From Trichopria drosophilae (Eukaryota; Arthropoda; Insecta; Hymenoptera; Diapriidae): 64,000 bases of DNA. The notes under the pieces were generated by a model. The model made no database searches. It had not been told where the DNA came from and worked only from the letters and a program-made list of their open reading frames with translations. Positions 36,956-46,390 of this stretch are shown in pieces. The DNA is taken from contig CM059586.1 of the NCBI GenBank assembly GCA_030407085.1, positions 14,960,001 through 15,024,000 of the forward strand, read 5' to 3'. Positions within the stretch are counted from its first letter, which is position 1. Every line of letters begins with the position of its first letter. The position numbers were made by a program, and so were the translations under genes.

Positions 36956-38029
36956 CTAATTTATAAGATGTTCGAATTGAAGTCCTTCAGCAACTTGACA
37001 ATATCCCAATCGTGCATAGAAGTTATCATAAACTTTTTGCAGCATTTCTTGAGATACTGTATTAGAACCTTGAATTATTTTTTCTTTCAACTCATCAATG
37101 TCTTTTGGTTTCGTTTCGTAGACCTTGTTCTTCAAGAAACCCCAGTAAAAATAGTCCAGAGGAGTTAGATCAGGTGACCTCGGTGGCCACTCGATCGAAC
37201 CCCTCCTACCAATCCAACGTCGGGGGAAAATATTATTTAATAGATTGCGTACAATCAAACCAAAATGACAAGGAGCTCCATCCTGTTGAAACCAGACATT
37301 ATCAAACGCTATACCAGCAATATTTCGTATTGCCGGTATAATCTGGTTATTTAACAAATTACAGTACCTTTCAGCCGTGAAATTCTCTTCAACGAAGAAA
37401 GGCCCAACAATTTGATTGCACAAAATGCCAGCCCAAACATTGATTTTCTGTGGATGTTGTGTGTGAGTATCTCTCATCCAATGAGGATTTTCGTCCGACC
37501 AATATCGTAGGTTGTGCCTATTAACTTCTCCACTCAACTGAAACGTAGCTTCATCAGAGAAGCATATCCAGAAAGGAAATAATTCATTTTCGTCACAACG
37601 TCTCATCATTTCCTCACAAAATTCTAATCTCCGATCGAAGTCATCTTCCGAAAGTTCTTGTACATATTTTATTTTATATGGATGGAACTTATTTGCTTTT
37701 AATATTTCATGGACAGACGATTTGCCGATACCAGTGGCTTGCGCAATCTTTCTTACCGAAGTATGGACGTCCTCAACGACACTTGCACAGACCGCTAAAC
37801 TGTTGTCTTCGTTCGTGGACGTTTTTGGTCTTCCTGATTTTGGTCGATCATTGACAGAGCCAGTATCTTGAAACCGAGAAACAGTCTTACAAACAGTTGA
37901 TTTGCAAATAGGTAGACGATCAGGATGGGTATCATTAAATTGGCGGACGACTTGTTCGTATGTTCTTTTTTTATCGCCGCATCCTCGCAGAATAAGGATT
38001 TCGATCCTTTCTTTTTGTGTCAAAGACAT
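36956..38029 (-). CDS. Mariner-family transposase, DD41D type
   Basis: A 357-residue transposase in a single uninterrupted frame starting at ATG, the typical length for the family. Residues 1-110 carry two helix-turn-helix regions that would bind the TIRs. They are separated by a GRPK AT-hook-like linker at residues 66-69, and the second helix region includes VRKIAQATGIGKSSVHEIL (92-110). The catalytic core has the expected acidic triad: D159 in FSDEATF, D250 in WFQQDGAPCH and D292 in SPDLTPLDYFYWGFLK. The last two are separated by 41 residues, which defines the DD41D group (rosa-type mariners of insects) rather than classic DD34D mariner or DD34E Tc1. WVPHDL is replaced by the N-terminal series EDDFDRRLEFCEEM (128-141). 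The enzyme would act in the nucleus, cutting at the element ends and inserting at TA. No frameshift, stop or missing catalytic residue is visible. Classification to the DD41D group is strong; the exact subfamily is less sure. Confidence 0.95.
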   Translation of the reverse strand: MSLTQKERIEILILRGCGDKKRTYEQVVRQFNDTHPDRLPICKSTVCKTVSRFQDTGSVNDRPKSGRPKTSTNEDNSLAVCASVVEDVHTSVRKIAQATGIGKSSVHEILKANKFHPYKIKYVQELSEDDFDRRLEFCEEMMRRCDENELFPFWICFSDEATFQLSGEVNRHNLRYWSDENPHWMRDTHTQHPQKINVWAGILCNQIVGPFFVEENFTAERYCNLLNNQIIPAIRNIAGIAFDNVWFQQDGAPCHFGLIVRNLLNNIFPRRWIGRRGSIEWPPRSPDLTPLDYFYWGFLKNKVYETKPKDIDELKEKIIQGSNTVSQEMLQKVYDNFYARLGYCQVAEGLQFEHLIN

Positions 38030-38090
38030 AGTATGCCAAATTACAACAGGAGGCAGAATACAGAATGTATCGAAATGGAAGAAATATGAA

Positions 38091-38542
38091 GCAAAGAATG
38101 AAGAAATAAAAGAAATATAAAAAATTAGAAGAAATTCAAATGTTAGAGAAACATTACATTAAGTATCAAATAGCGAGAACGAAGAGAATTGCGATTTTTT
38201 GCGGTACGAATTTGACCAAGTTTTCGACAAGAGTGACGCTCGCATGTGTAATTTTCACAAAGCTGAAAAATAACCGAGACCTTGACTCATTCAAACAATA
38301 GAGCTTAACTAATACTAAGACGTGCTGTTTTGATTTGGACGCTGACGATGTTCGATTATTGACTACTTTCTCTGTAACACTGGCAGTTGAAAAAATCGAC
38401 CGAGTGTATGCAATGGGTTTCCGCAAGCGATACCTACAGTACTTTCACACAAGTATACAAAATCACAGTCATGCAAGAAAGCCATAACACCATATGCGGA
38501 TTTGGTCACCATTTACGCTATTCGGATACACGACATTCACTT
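38091..38542. other. Unassigned segment between the two 5' copies of the mariner
   Basis: About 450 bp lying between the transposase leader and its diverged second copy. It holds no credible reading frame and no recognisable inverted ends. It may be the spacer of a tandem duplication or a foreign insert. Confidence 0.4.
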
Positions 38543-38690
38543 CCTCGTAGAATAAGGATGTCGATTCTTCATTTTTCTGTCAAAAACTTTGTATGCACAA
38601 TTACAAGGGGGGAGCGAATAAAGAATTTTAATATCTGGAAGAAAAGGTAAGCAAATACATTAAAAAAAAACATAAAAAAATTTAATAGTG
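38543..38690 (-). repeat. Diverged second copy of the transposase 5' region
   Basis: This stretch aligns with 37983 to about 38123, the first codons plus leader of the transposase. Shared words include AGAATAAGGAT, ACAATTACAA/AAATTACAAC and TGGAAGAA. The match breaks at the ATTCTGCGAGG codons, and nothing in 38091-38542 resembles the rest of the transposase. I estimate about 75-80 percent identity, far lower than between the TIR arms, so the copy is older or came from a related element. Confidence 0.75.
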
Positions 38691-38734
38691 AAGAATAAAA
38701 AAAAGGTAAAAAACAGAAATCAAATAAAAAAAAA

Positions 38735-39729
38735 AGTAAAACAGAAGATTCTCAAAATCGTCTACCTCCTCGCGGTGAGAATCGGTAAACTAGAAATATT
38801 TAAAGGCAAAAGACGTTATTTAAAATTCTGAAAACGTGGTATGCTATTCCATGTACGTCAAGTTAAATATTTTTTAGTAATTTTTTAATTTCGCAGATTG
38901 CAGCTCCATCTGTTAACAAAAATAATTATAATAGGTAAAATTTACGTAACTTTTTCTGAAGAAGAGAAATCTGCAATAAAATTTGGGAGTTCCCATTTAA
39001 AATTTTTAAGTTTCCCCCTCCATCACCCCCAGCCTGTGGGGGTGGGGGGTCGTGTTAGGTGTCACTGGATAGCTCTCTTGAAACCATTAAATACGTGTGT
39101 TTTTACTTTTTTGATCCGTTGTGTTTTTCGCGAGATTTTTAAAACTTTTTAGAATAATTTTTTAATTTCGTTGATTACAGCGCCATCTGTCAACAAAAAC
39201 AATTATAATGGTAGGCAAAATTTACGTAACTTTTTCTGAGGAAGCAAAATCTGCAATAAAAATTGGGGGTTCCCATTTAAAATTTTGAAGTTACCCCCTC
39301 TATCACCCCCAGCGGGTGGGGGTGGGGGGTTGTGTTAGGTGTCACTGGATAGCTCTCTTGAAACCATTGAATACGTGTGTTTTTACTTTTTTGATCCGTT
39401 GTGTTTTTCGCGAGATTTTTAAAACTTTTTAGAATAATTTTTTAATTTCGTTGATTACAGCGCCATCTGTCAACAAAAACAATTATAATGGTAGGCAAAA
39501 TTTACGTAACTTTTTCTGAGGAAGCAAAATCTGCAATAAAAATTGGGGGTTCCCATTTAAAATTTTTAAGTTACCCCCTCTATCACCCCCAGCGGGTGGG
39601 GGTGGGGGGTTGTGTTAGGTGTCACTGGATAGCTCTCTTGAAACCATTGAATACGTGTATTTTTACTTTTTCGATTCGATGTCGATTTTCCGAGATATTT
39701 GAGTGTTTCCATACTTTTCGGACACCCTG
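38735..39729. repeat. Right inverted repeat of the mariner, three subunits
   Basis: Three tandem subunits begin near 38878, 39153 and 39433 (period about 275-280 bp). The innermost matches the left inner unit exactly over 255 bp. The outermost matches the left terminal unit over 297 bp. The middle unit (39153-39432) is an almost identical extra copy of the outermost one and has no partner on the left. Unequal exchange or replication slippage between subunits explains it most simply. Confidence 0.9.
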
Positions 39730-40134
39730 TATAGTGCATATGCCTAAAATAATGTATGTAATTTTAATCGCATTTCTGCGGTAACAACATTAGGTTTTGT
39801 TGGAGATTTTCAGTAAAAGTGCGTTCAATTTCGTGTTTTTCAAAATCCAAAACGGTGGGTCCAATATAGAGAACAGGAAATGTGAAACAGTTTGTTATAC
39901 ATAGAACAAAAATTCACCAATTTCGAAAAAATTTGTGGTTCCGGAGCTATTTGAAAATCCAATTCCATAAAAATGAAAATATGTGAATGTATATATTTAA
40001 TGTAAAAAACTCACGTTTCTAATAAAATAGAACGTGGACAGAAACCGGTGTATGTATTGTACCTAAAAATCGTTTTTTTTTCCAGTAGGTAAAACAAAAA
40101 TGTTTTAAAAGTAATTTTTCTAGGTTTTGACATG

Positions 40135-40260
40135 CGCCTTTCAAGAATGCGACCTCAAAACTAGCCGGATGTGTGTATTTAACAAAAATGTTTATATAAA
40201 TAAAACATTGCTAAAATCTATGTGCAAATTGTTGGGGACGTTTGATCGTTAGAGGGATAA
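40135..40260 (+). repeat. Dispersed repeat shared with 4060-4190
   Basis: The second copy. GCGACCTCAAAACTAGCCGG at 40149 is followed by TGTGCAAATTG and TTTGATCGTTAG, matching TGTGCACATTTG and TTGGTCGTTA at 4 kb. Confidence 0.6.
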
Positions 40261-42780
40261 TTGGTTCTGATGAGGCATTGATTATTTTAAAATCATTATA
40301 AGCTTATTGGACAGAGCAATACAAAAATTATTGCTTTTTGTGAACAAAAATTGTGAAACAGTTCATCAAGCAACAATACCAATAATTCTCGCTTTGTAAT
40401 AATTGTATCTAATTTTTAATCGAATGTTTATAATAACAATACAAAAATAAATGTACACAATTTTATTTGAATATTATATATATTAAAGAATTTTTAACAT
40501 TAAACCGAATGGAAGTAAAGTTCCATTAGTGATAATTTAATATTAAAGATAATTAAGATTAATGTCACGATTAACCAAATTGATAAAAACAATTATCGCT
40601 TACTTTGTAATTATTGCAATCGCATGTATCGAGGATAACAAAAATTAATTTTTAGAACATGAATTAATGAACGACAAAGAAACATCTGTAAAATATCTCA
40701 ACAAAAAACCGTTATTGCCGAAGATAAACTTGAAAATAACCATGATTATTACACAGTTTCTGCAACGATTCGTATAAAGTTAGAATTAAAATTCGCTATA
40801 AATAAAATTAATAACACAGAAAATTTACTTTACATTTATGAAAATCTTATTTAAATTATGAAAAATGAACACATTTTGGGAAAAGCTACTGAAACGCCAG
40901 ACGTTATGATAGTATATGATAATATCGCTTATTATGAGCGCGACAAGCACCGAGAACTTTGGTATCGAAAGGATTTTTCTGCATATGACGTTTCTGAAAT
41001 GACAAAAGTCTGTCGTTTTTAGAACGTTTTATAAATGACATTATCATAAGTGGAGACGGTCTCTTTAAACTTAAGTGTACGCCGTCACTTTTGGCAGGTG
41101 TCATTGACGTCATAAGTACCGACGACTCCTATTAACACATTTATGACGTCATAATTGATTAGGTCACAAAAAGGGATCTATTCTTCCACATTTTTTGAGG
41201 TCTCTACTACGATAACTTTATAATGACTATTTACGTGTTGTGGCTCTGAAGTGGCCTATTCTTTCTCGCAAGTGCCAAGATTGGGCAACTGCCCGTATGT
41301 ATGCAACCATTTGCACGCACATATGTACGGGACATTCCACAATTAACCATCCGCTGATTCGTCCTCTACTCCCCAATTTCTCCCGACTTTTGATATATTT
41401 TAGTGCTCGGTGAAAAGTAACAAACCTCAGAAGCGCATCCCTTACGAGAAAAATCATTTCATGATCATTTGACTCTTTTCCCTAACGTTTTTCGACTTTT
41501 GTATTTTTTCAATTCAAAATATTGTTATTTAACATAAGTTATAATAATACCCCCTCCCCCCGTAACTTTCCCCATTAAATGGTGATTTTATGTTAAACGA
41601 TTGAAAAAATTGTTGATTGGTCAATTTTTTGACAATACCTGCAGATAATTTGGTACTTATGCGAAAAAAGTCTCAATTTTTCGAAAAAAATGAATTTTCT
41701 TATTTCAAACTGTAATTCAAGATCAAATCAAATTTTGTTGTTTTGCAATGTGATTAGACCCTTACAAAATATAGATTTCTTATGAATTTCGAGTACGGTG
41801 GTACAATAAAACAAAGAATATTGTGCATAGCATTGCTGATCAACATATGATTATGCACACAGGGAATAAGTATAAACATAATTAACATTGAATATAACAT
41901 TTTTATTTAGTTTCTATTCTCTGGACAATATTTCATAATAGAGCAACTGACCGCATAAAAATTAACCTCCTAAATGTGGGATGGAAATTTTACTATCTAC
42001 AGCTCGTTTTAGGCACCAAATTGGTGCTAAAATAGGCTTCCCTAACAGATTTCATTGAGATTATCACCATCGTTAGATCTAATATTCAGATATGAAAAAC
42101 AAAGCAGTTCTTTCTTTAAAATCTTTTACAGGTGTTTTAGGCGGGCTGAACTTCTAGAATGTTTAGGAGTGTCGGAAATATCTCTTGCAGATCTTCACTT
42201 TGTCAACCAAAAATAAGCTGTTAAAGAAATTATCTAGTAGGGATCTTAATTTTATTTCTGGGAGACTTATTATTTATTCAAAGGCTGTCCAAATTTCACG
42301 AAAAAAAAAATATAATCCAATTCTATCAAAGCAAAATATACTCAAAGCCCGATAATAAAATGAACTGTAAATTTATTTAACGAATTTATGACTACAATAA
42401 AATCATTTTACTGTCTAATTAAATTAATTTTATTAACAAAAAAATTATCCCGACCTGGAATTGAACATTATTAATCTCTATCAACACTCTATTAATATAA
42501 TCATTTGACTACAATAACGCTTATACTTTTGATATGTGCAAGGATAACACAGGTCTGCAAAAAAAGGAATGTTGTTGGTAAGATCTGAGTCGTCTTCGAC
42601 GTAATTTTAAGCGCAGAATCCGAACCCATAGTCAGAATCGATCCATCGCATCAGGATTTTGACATATCTGAGTTTCTCTATTTGAAAAACTCATTTTTTG
42701 CAATGTATAAGGTGTACAGGATGCAACTTTTGTTTTGGCTTCGGAAATAGTTTATTAATTTAATAATAATATTATAGCAA
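40261..42780. other. AT-rich spacer with paired TGACGTCA sites
   Basis: No gene. Palindromic CRE-type sites TGACGTCA lie at about 41104 and 41143. A C-rich tract (CCCCCTCCCCCCG) lies near 41552. Confidence 0.4.
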
Positions 42781-42786
42781 AGTAGT

Positions 42787-43276
42787 AGCATTATAGCAAA
42801 GCTAATGATTTTGATCTTAGGGGTAAGGTTCTTTATCCTGAATTTACCGTAATCTGAGTTTTGATTAAATTTGTTATGTTAATTGTCAATATAAGAATTT
42901 TAAATATCAATGTTAGGATCATTATGCGACCTGTTTTATATTTTCGCGCTTACAGTTTCTCAGAAACACAGATAAACAAACATACACTCGCGGAGTCATT
43001 CGATTTTCTGCGAATTTTTCGACGCATTGTTGACATGCGCTGTTCAAACAACAGAATTTAATGTAAGATTTATTAACAGTTAGTGAACACTCATTGAACG
43101 TTAAAATATACTAGTTAATATACAATAACATTGCTGACATACAAGAAAGTGATAGTATTTTAATCTCAAAGTTACCTGTCATTTTTTACTTTACAGTTAC
43201 TGTTATAATATTACAGCTGATGTAATAGCCTTGAAATTAGCTTACATTAACAATTAGTAAATAATTTCTCTCAGCA
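42787..43276 (-). mobile_element. MITE-like element, family A, lacking its left end
   Basis: It shares GACGCATTGTTGACATGC (43021-43038) and flanking sequence with the 27.8 kb copy. The first ~40 bp of the family are absent or replaced by a repeated TTATAGCAAAG word. The right end reads AATTTCTCTCAGCA, one small change from the family terminus. Confidence 0.8.
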
Positions 43277-43457
43277 CATAACACGTAGTGTATTCTATTT
43301 ACGATTAAATAGTATATATAATATGTAACTAATTAATCAATTATAAACGTAAGTTTCAGTTACATATGAGTTATGTATCGCAACTGTTTCCTGTCACATA
43401 TCTGAAATGATTAAAAATGGACATAATATCTGATGACCAGATTTTGTAAAAGACTTA

Positions 43458-43846
43458 CACAGTAAAATTCCATACTCAATCCAAGCATTTGCTGTACTTT
43501 TGCCATACACAATGACAGCATGGGAAACGTTTATTAGCCATACTTTTACTACGCTACGAGTATACTAATAAAATACTCCAGCCATATTTTCCCAGCCATT
43601 AGTCATACCCTATCCATGATCATTCAATACTGGAAAATATCACACGGGAAAGTATTTTATATTTTTTTTCATACAGTAGCATATTCTACGTTTCTTCAAA
43701 CATTAATATATGGCCCTTTAAAATAAATATCTTAAGTACCTAATACAATGTACCGTACTCCTGCAACTGCAGAAGTTTTCAAAGCGGGATATGTATGAGG
43801 AGACGCTAAACAAGTATGAAATTTATACTATATAATTTTATTAGTG
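43458..43846. mobile_element. Probable MITE-like element, TA-flanked, CCATAC word
   Basis: A 389 bp stretch starting CACAGTAAAATTCCATACTC and ending with the inverse of CACTAATAAAATTATATAG, with TA at each end. The words GCCATACTTTTA, CAGCCATATTTT and AGTATACTAAT recur inside. The TIR match is weaker than in the neighbouring elements. Confidence 0.5.
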
Positions 43847-43849
43847 TAG

Positions 43850-44555
43850 GGCTCTATTCAAAGATCCAATATTTTAAATTAATTAAATTTACTGAAATAC
43901 AAAACATGATTTCGTTTTGAACTTAAAGTAGTTCAACGTTGAATGGTCTTAAAGAACAGCCGCTTTCAGATCAGCGTTTGACTCCCTCAGTTTTTGAATG
44001 ATCACATATAGATAAACTTTTTTATTTGGTCCATGTTTTAAACACTCTATTCCTTTCTTCGACCAGAAGCTGTTCAGTACTCACATTGACATGTTTCGTC
44101 AAGACAGCAAATGAACCTTTGTCTACATCATTTAAGATTATCCTTGCGCACTGAATATCAGAAAATATGAATCTTGTATTTACTCATTCGCATGTTTGGT
44201 AATCAGAAGAGGAACATATTTTTTTAGTTATATTCAGCAGCTACAACAAACTGTTTCCGATTAATCCTCCACGGTTCTTCTGCCGCGAAACTCGTTTAGA
44301 TGCTTCTGTCTTCGTGTGATAAAAAGTATCAGTAACATTTTTTTTAACAAAATGAGCAGTGAAGATCATTGGCTACCTCCGCCCGTATTTCGTTACGCAT
44401 TAATTCGATTCAACATCCGAAGTATATTTATACTCTTCCGTTTCAGATAAAGTACTTTCCCAGATCGTTTATCGGTTAAAACCGTAGGTTACAAGTGATC
44501 GGGATCCAATTTTTAAAATATTCTGAGACGGATGATTTACTTTTAATTTAGGTTG
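43850..44555. other. AT-rich spacer
   Basis: No supported features. Confidence 0.4.
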
Positions 44556-44559
44556 CATT

Positions 44560-44925
44560 CATCGGCGTAGAATGGTGATTAAAAAAACTACCAGTAATGA
44601 GAATTGCAATTCTTCGTGTTGATTGGTGCGGGTCTAGTCGCCAGGGAAGGATGGTACGGAGTATCTTTTCGTTCCAGTGAATGCGGCGCATTCATCAAGC
44701 GCCGCGGGCGCTTGACGTCTCAATCCTCGTTACCTACGCACTATTCCGGCCTCCTACGCGACCTGTAAACGCTCGACGTGGCTGCTCGCCTTTGTTACTG
44801 ACAATTGTACGAGCTTTTCAAAATGCCCCTAGCTTCCTCGGAACCGAAGAAAGGATTTTTCCTACTCGCACTCGAGGGGGAATTCTGATGAGACTCGGCT
44901 AGAATAAATCATATTCGTTTCCGAA
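44560..44925. other. GC-rich island with twin palindromes
   Basis: A forward frame (44681-44902, 73 codons) has no ATG start and no domain. The island carries the two abutting inverted repeats at 44678-44715. Confidence 0.4.
44678..44715. repeat. Two back-to-back perfect inverted repeats
   Basis: TGAATGCGGCGCATTCA (7 bp arms) is immediately followed by a 21 bp palindrome with arms TCAAGCGCC and GGCGCTTGA around GCG. There is no spacer between them. Confidence 0.75.
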
Positions 44926-45357
44926 CCATTCTCGGAGTTAATCTTTCCCAGAGATGTATCTATTAATGGGTAGATATGCAAATTTTCTTAAGTGAGCGTT
45001 GTCGACTCTTAACTTTAAATACATCACCATAAATACAAGGATATCTTAAAAATTACCTTGACCTTTAATTAGTATTTAAGTTGAATGTCCAAATATTGAC
45101 TGCACTGTTTGCTGTAGCAATTTTCTGAAACATGTAACCGAAGCTTTTTACAAACTGTTATTTGAAACAACACTGTTTTAAAAATGTGCATCACAGAATT
45201 TTACGAAACATGAACAGAAATTTCGGAAACGGTAACCGCAAAAAGCTTCGGTTACATGTTTCAGAAAATTTTGTTTCAGCATTTTCAGTTAAATTAACAG
45301 AATAGTATAAAGGGAATAAAATTTGTTTGCTTTATCATATTTTGTTGTGTGTTTCTA

Positions 45358-46210
45358 CACGGAGAAAAATGACTCCGCTGGATTAGCTGATTCATATCAG
45401 CTAAAATTTTCGGCTGGAATTGCCGAAAATATATGCAATTTTAGCTGTTTTGATTCCGCTAATGTAGCCTTAACCCTACTCAATTCCCGCTTAGCTCTAA
45501 ATTTCCGCTACATTAGCAGATTTGTTACGTTAAATTTGCGGACTTTTTCTATAAGAATATGCAATAAAATGTAGGGGGTTCTATTAAAAAAAAATAAGAT
45601 TGACCTTGAAATGACCTTGAAGGACATGGTCAAGGTCAAAGTCAAGGTCATCATCTTACTCCCCGCTTGAAACCATACAACTTTGCTATTGGACATTTTC
45701 TCCTAAGTGCATTCTAACTGAAGATATTAGGAGGGTCCGATACTTTTCGATGACCCTGTATATATATATATATATATATAGATCAACATTATACAATTCA
45801 ACAATATTCGGATGACACTCGTTATACCCAGTAGGATATAACCATCAATAGATGCTTGACCGAGGAATCCTTTATGACCGAATGAAAATTCCATTTCTGC
45901 GATGGGTGCGCGGCCGGCTAAATCAGCCGAAAAATCCGCAGATTCTACCAATTTTATCCTATAGGGATAGCTGTTGGAATTCCGTTAGGGATAGCCGATA
46001 ATTTCAGCTAAATTTACTGAAAAAGTCCGCAAATTTAGCGGAACAAATCTGCTAATGTAGCAGAAATTTAGATCTAAGCGCGAATTGAGTAGGGTTAAGG
46101 CTACATTATCGGAATCAAAACAGCTAAAATTGCAGATATTTTCGGCAATCCCAGCCGAAAATTTTAGCGGATATGAATCAGCTAATTCAGCGGAGTCATT
46201 TTTCTCCGTG
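45358..46210. mobile_element. Non-autonomous inverted-repeat element, ~200 bp TIRs, TA-flanked
   Basis: Arms 45358-45555 and 46014-46210 are inverted copies at roughly 90 percent or better. They begin CACGGAGAAAAATGACTCCG and end with its complement, with TA outside each end. The arms are made of short related words such as TTAGCTGA, AATTTTCGGC and GCTACATTAGC. The centre carries a different repeat (45571-45780). No transposase is encoded. An open frame in each arm reads through the repeat and is not a gene. Confidence 0.88.
45571..45780. repeat. Repeat remnant with AAGGTCA words, ending CCCTGTA plus (TA)n
   Basis: The centre of the 45.36-46.21 kb element holds CAAGGTCAAAGTCAAGGTCA-type iterations, then ACTTTTCGATGACCCTGTA, then a (TA)11 run at 45759-45780. 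The CCCTGTA end resembles a mariner-like right terminus, and the left edge AGGGGGTT is a poor partner. It is probably a third layer of insertion. Confidence 0.45.
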
Positions 46211-46390
46211 TAGCGACTACAAACCAAAGTAATGTCACCGTGTTTCACTGATTCCTTCTGAAATTTCTGTTACAGTTTCGTCATTTTCTGATAACATAAC
46301 GTAATGGTACTTTCTATTACAGAATATAGTAAAATTTTATTACTTCGGTAACATAAAAGTATCCGAAATTTCTGAACATTTCTAACAGTG

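Larger units (their letters stand above)
36136..39729 (-). mobile_element. Full-length mariner (DD41D group) with long compound inverted repeats
   Basis: A 3,594 bp element bounded by inverted termini CAGGGTGTCCGAAAAGTATG, flanked on both sides by TA, the Tc1/mariner target. It encodes one intact transposase on the minus strand. The outermost 297 bp at each end are nearly identical when inverted: I find one mismatch, beside the GAATCG motif about 60 bp in. The next inner units are identical over at least 255 bp. The arms continue inward to about 36,820 and 38,735 with visible divergence. The outer sequence context (ctaTA/TAtag) is itself palindromic, so the terminal TA could be target or element. 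The intact frame and matching ends suggest a recent insertion that may still be active. Most mariners are 1.2-2.5 kb with much shorter TIRs, so the size and TIR structure are unusual. Confidence 0.93.
45103..46390. mobile_element. Older inverted-repeat element split by the 45358-46210 insertion
   Basis: The left part (45103-45357) and right part (46211-46390) share the words TTTCTGAAACATG, AAATTTC and GTAACCG. Their outer ends are CACTGTT and AACAGTG, each with TG outside. The left part contains a perfect 30 bp inverted repeat (45120-45149 with 45240-45269). This reads as one element interrupted by a second of the same general design. Confidence 0.55.

Noticed and set aside
45323..46248. Two near-identical ~85-residue products on opposite strands
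   Set aside because: They are the two arms of the CACGGAG element read inward; no protein function is indicated.
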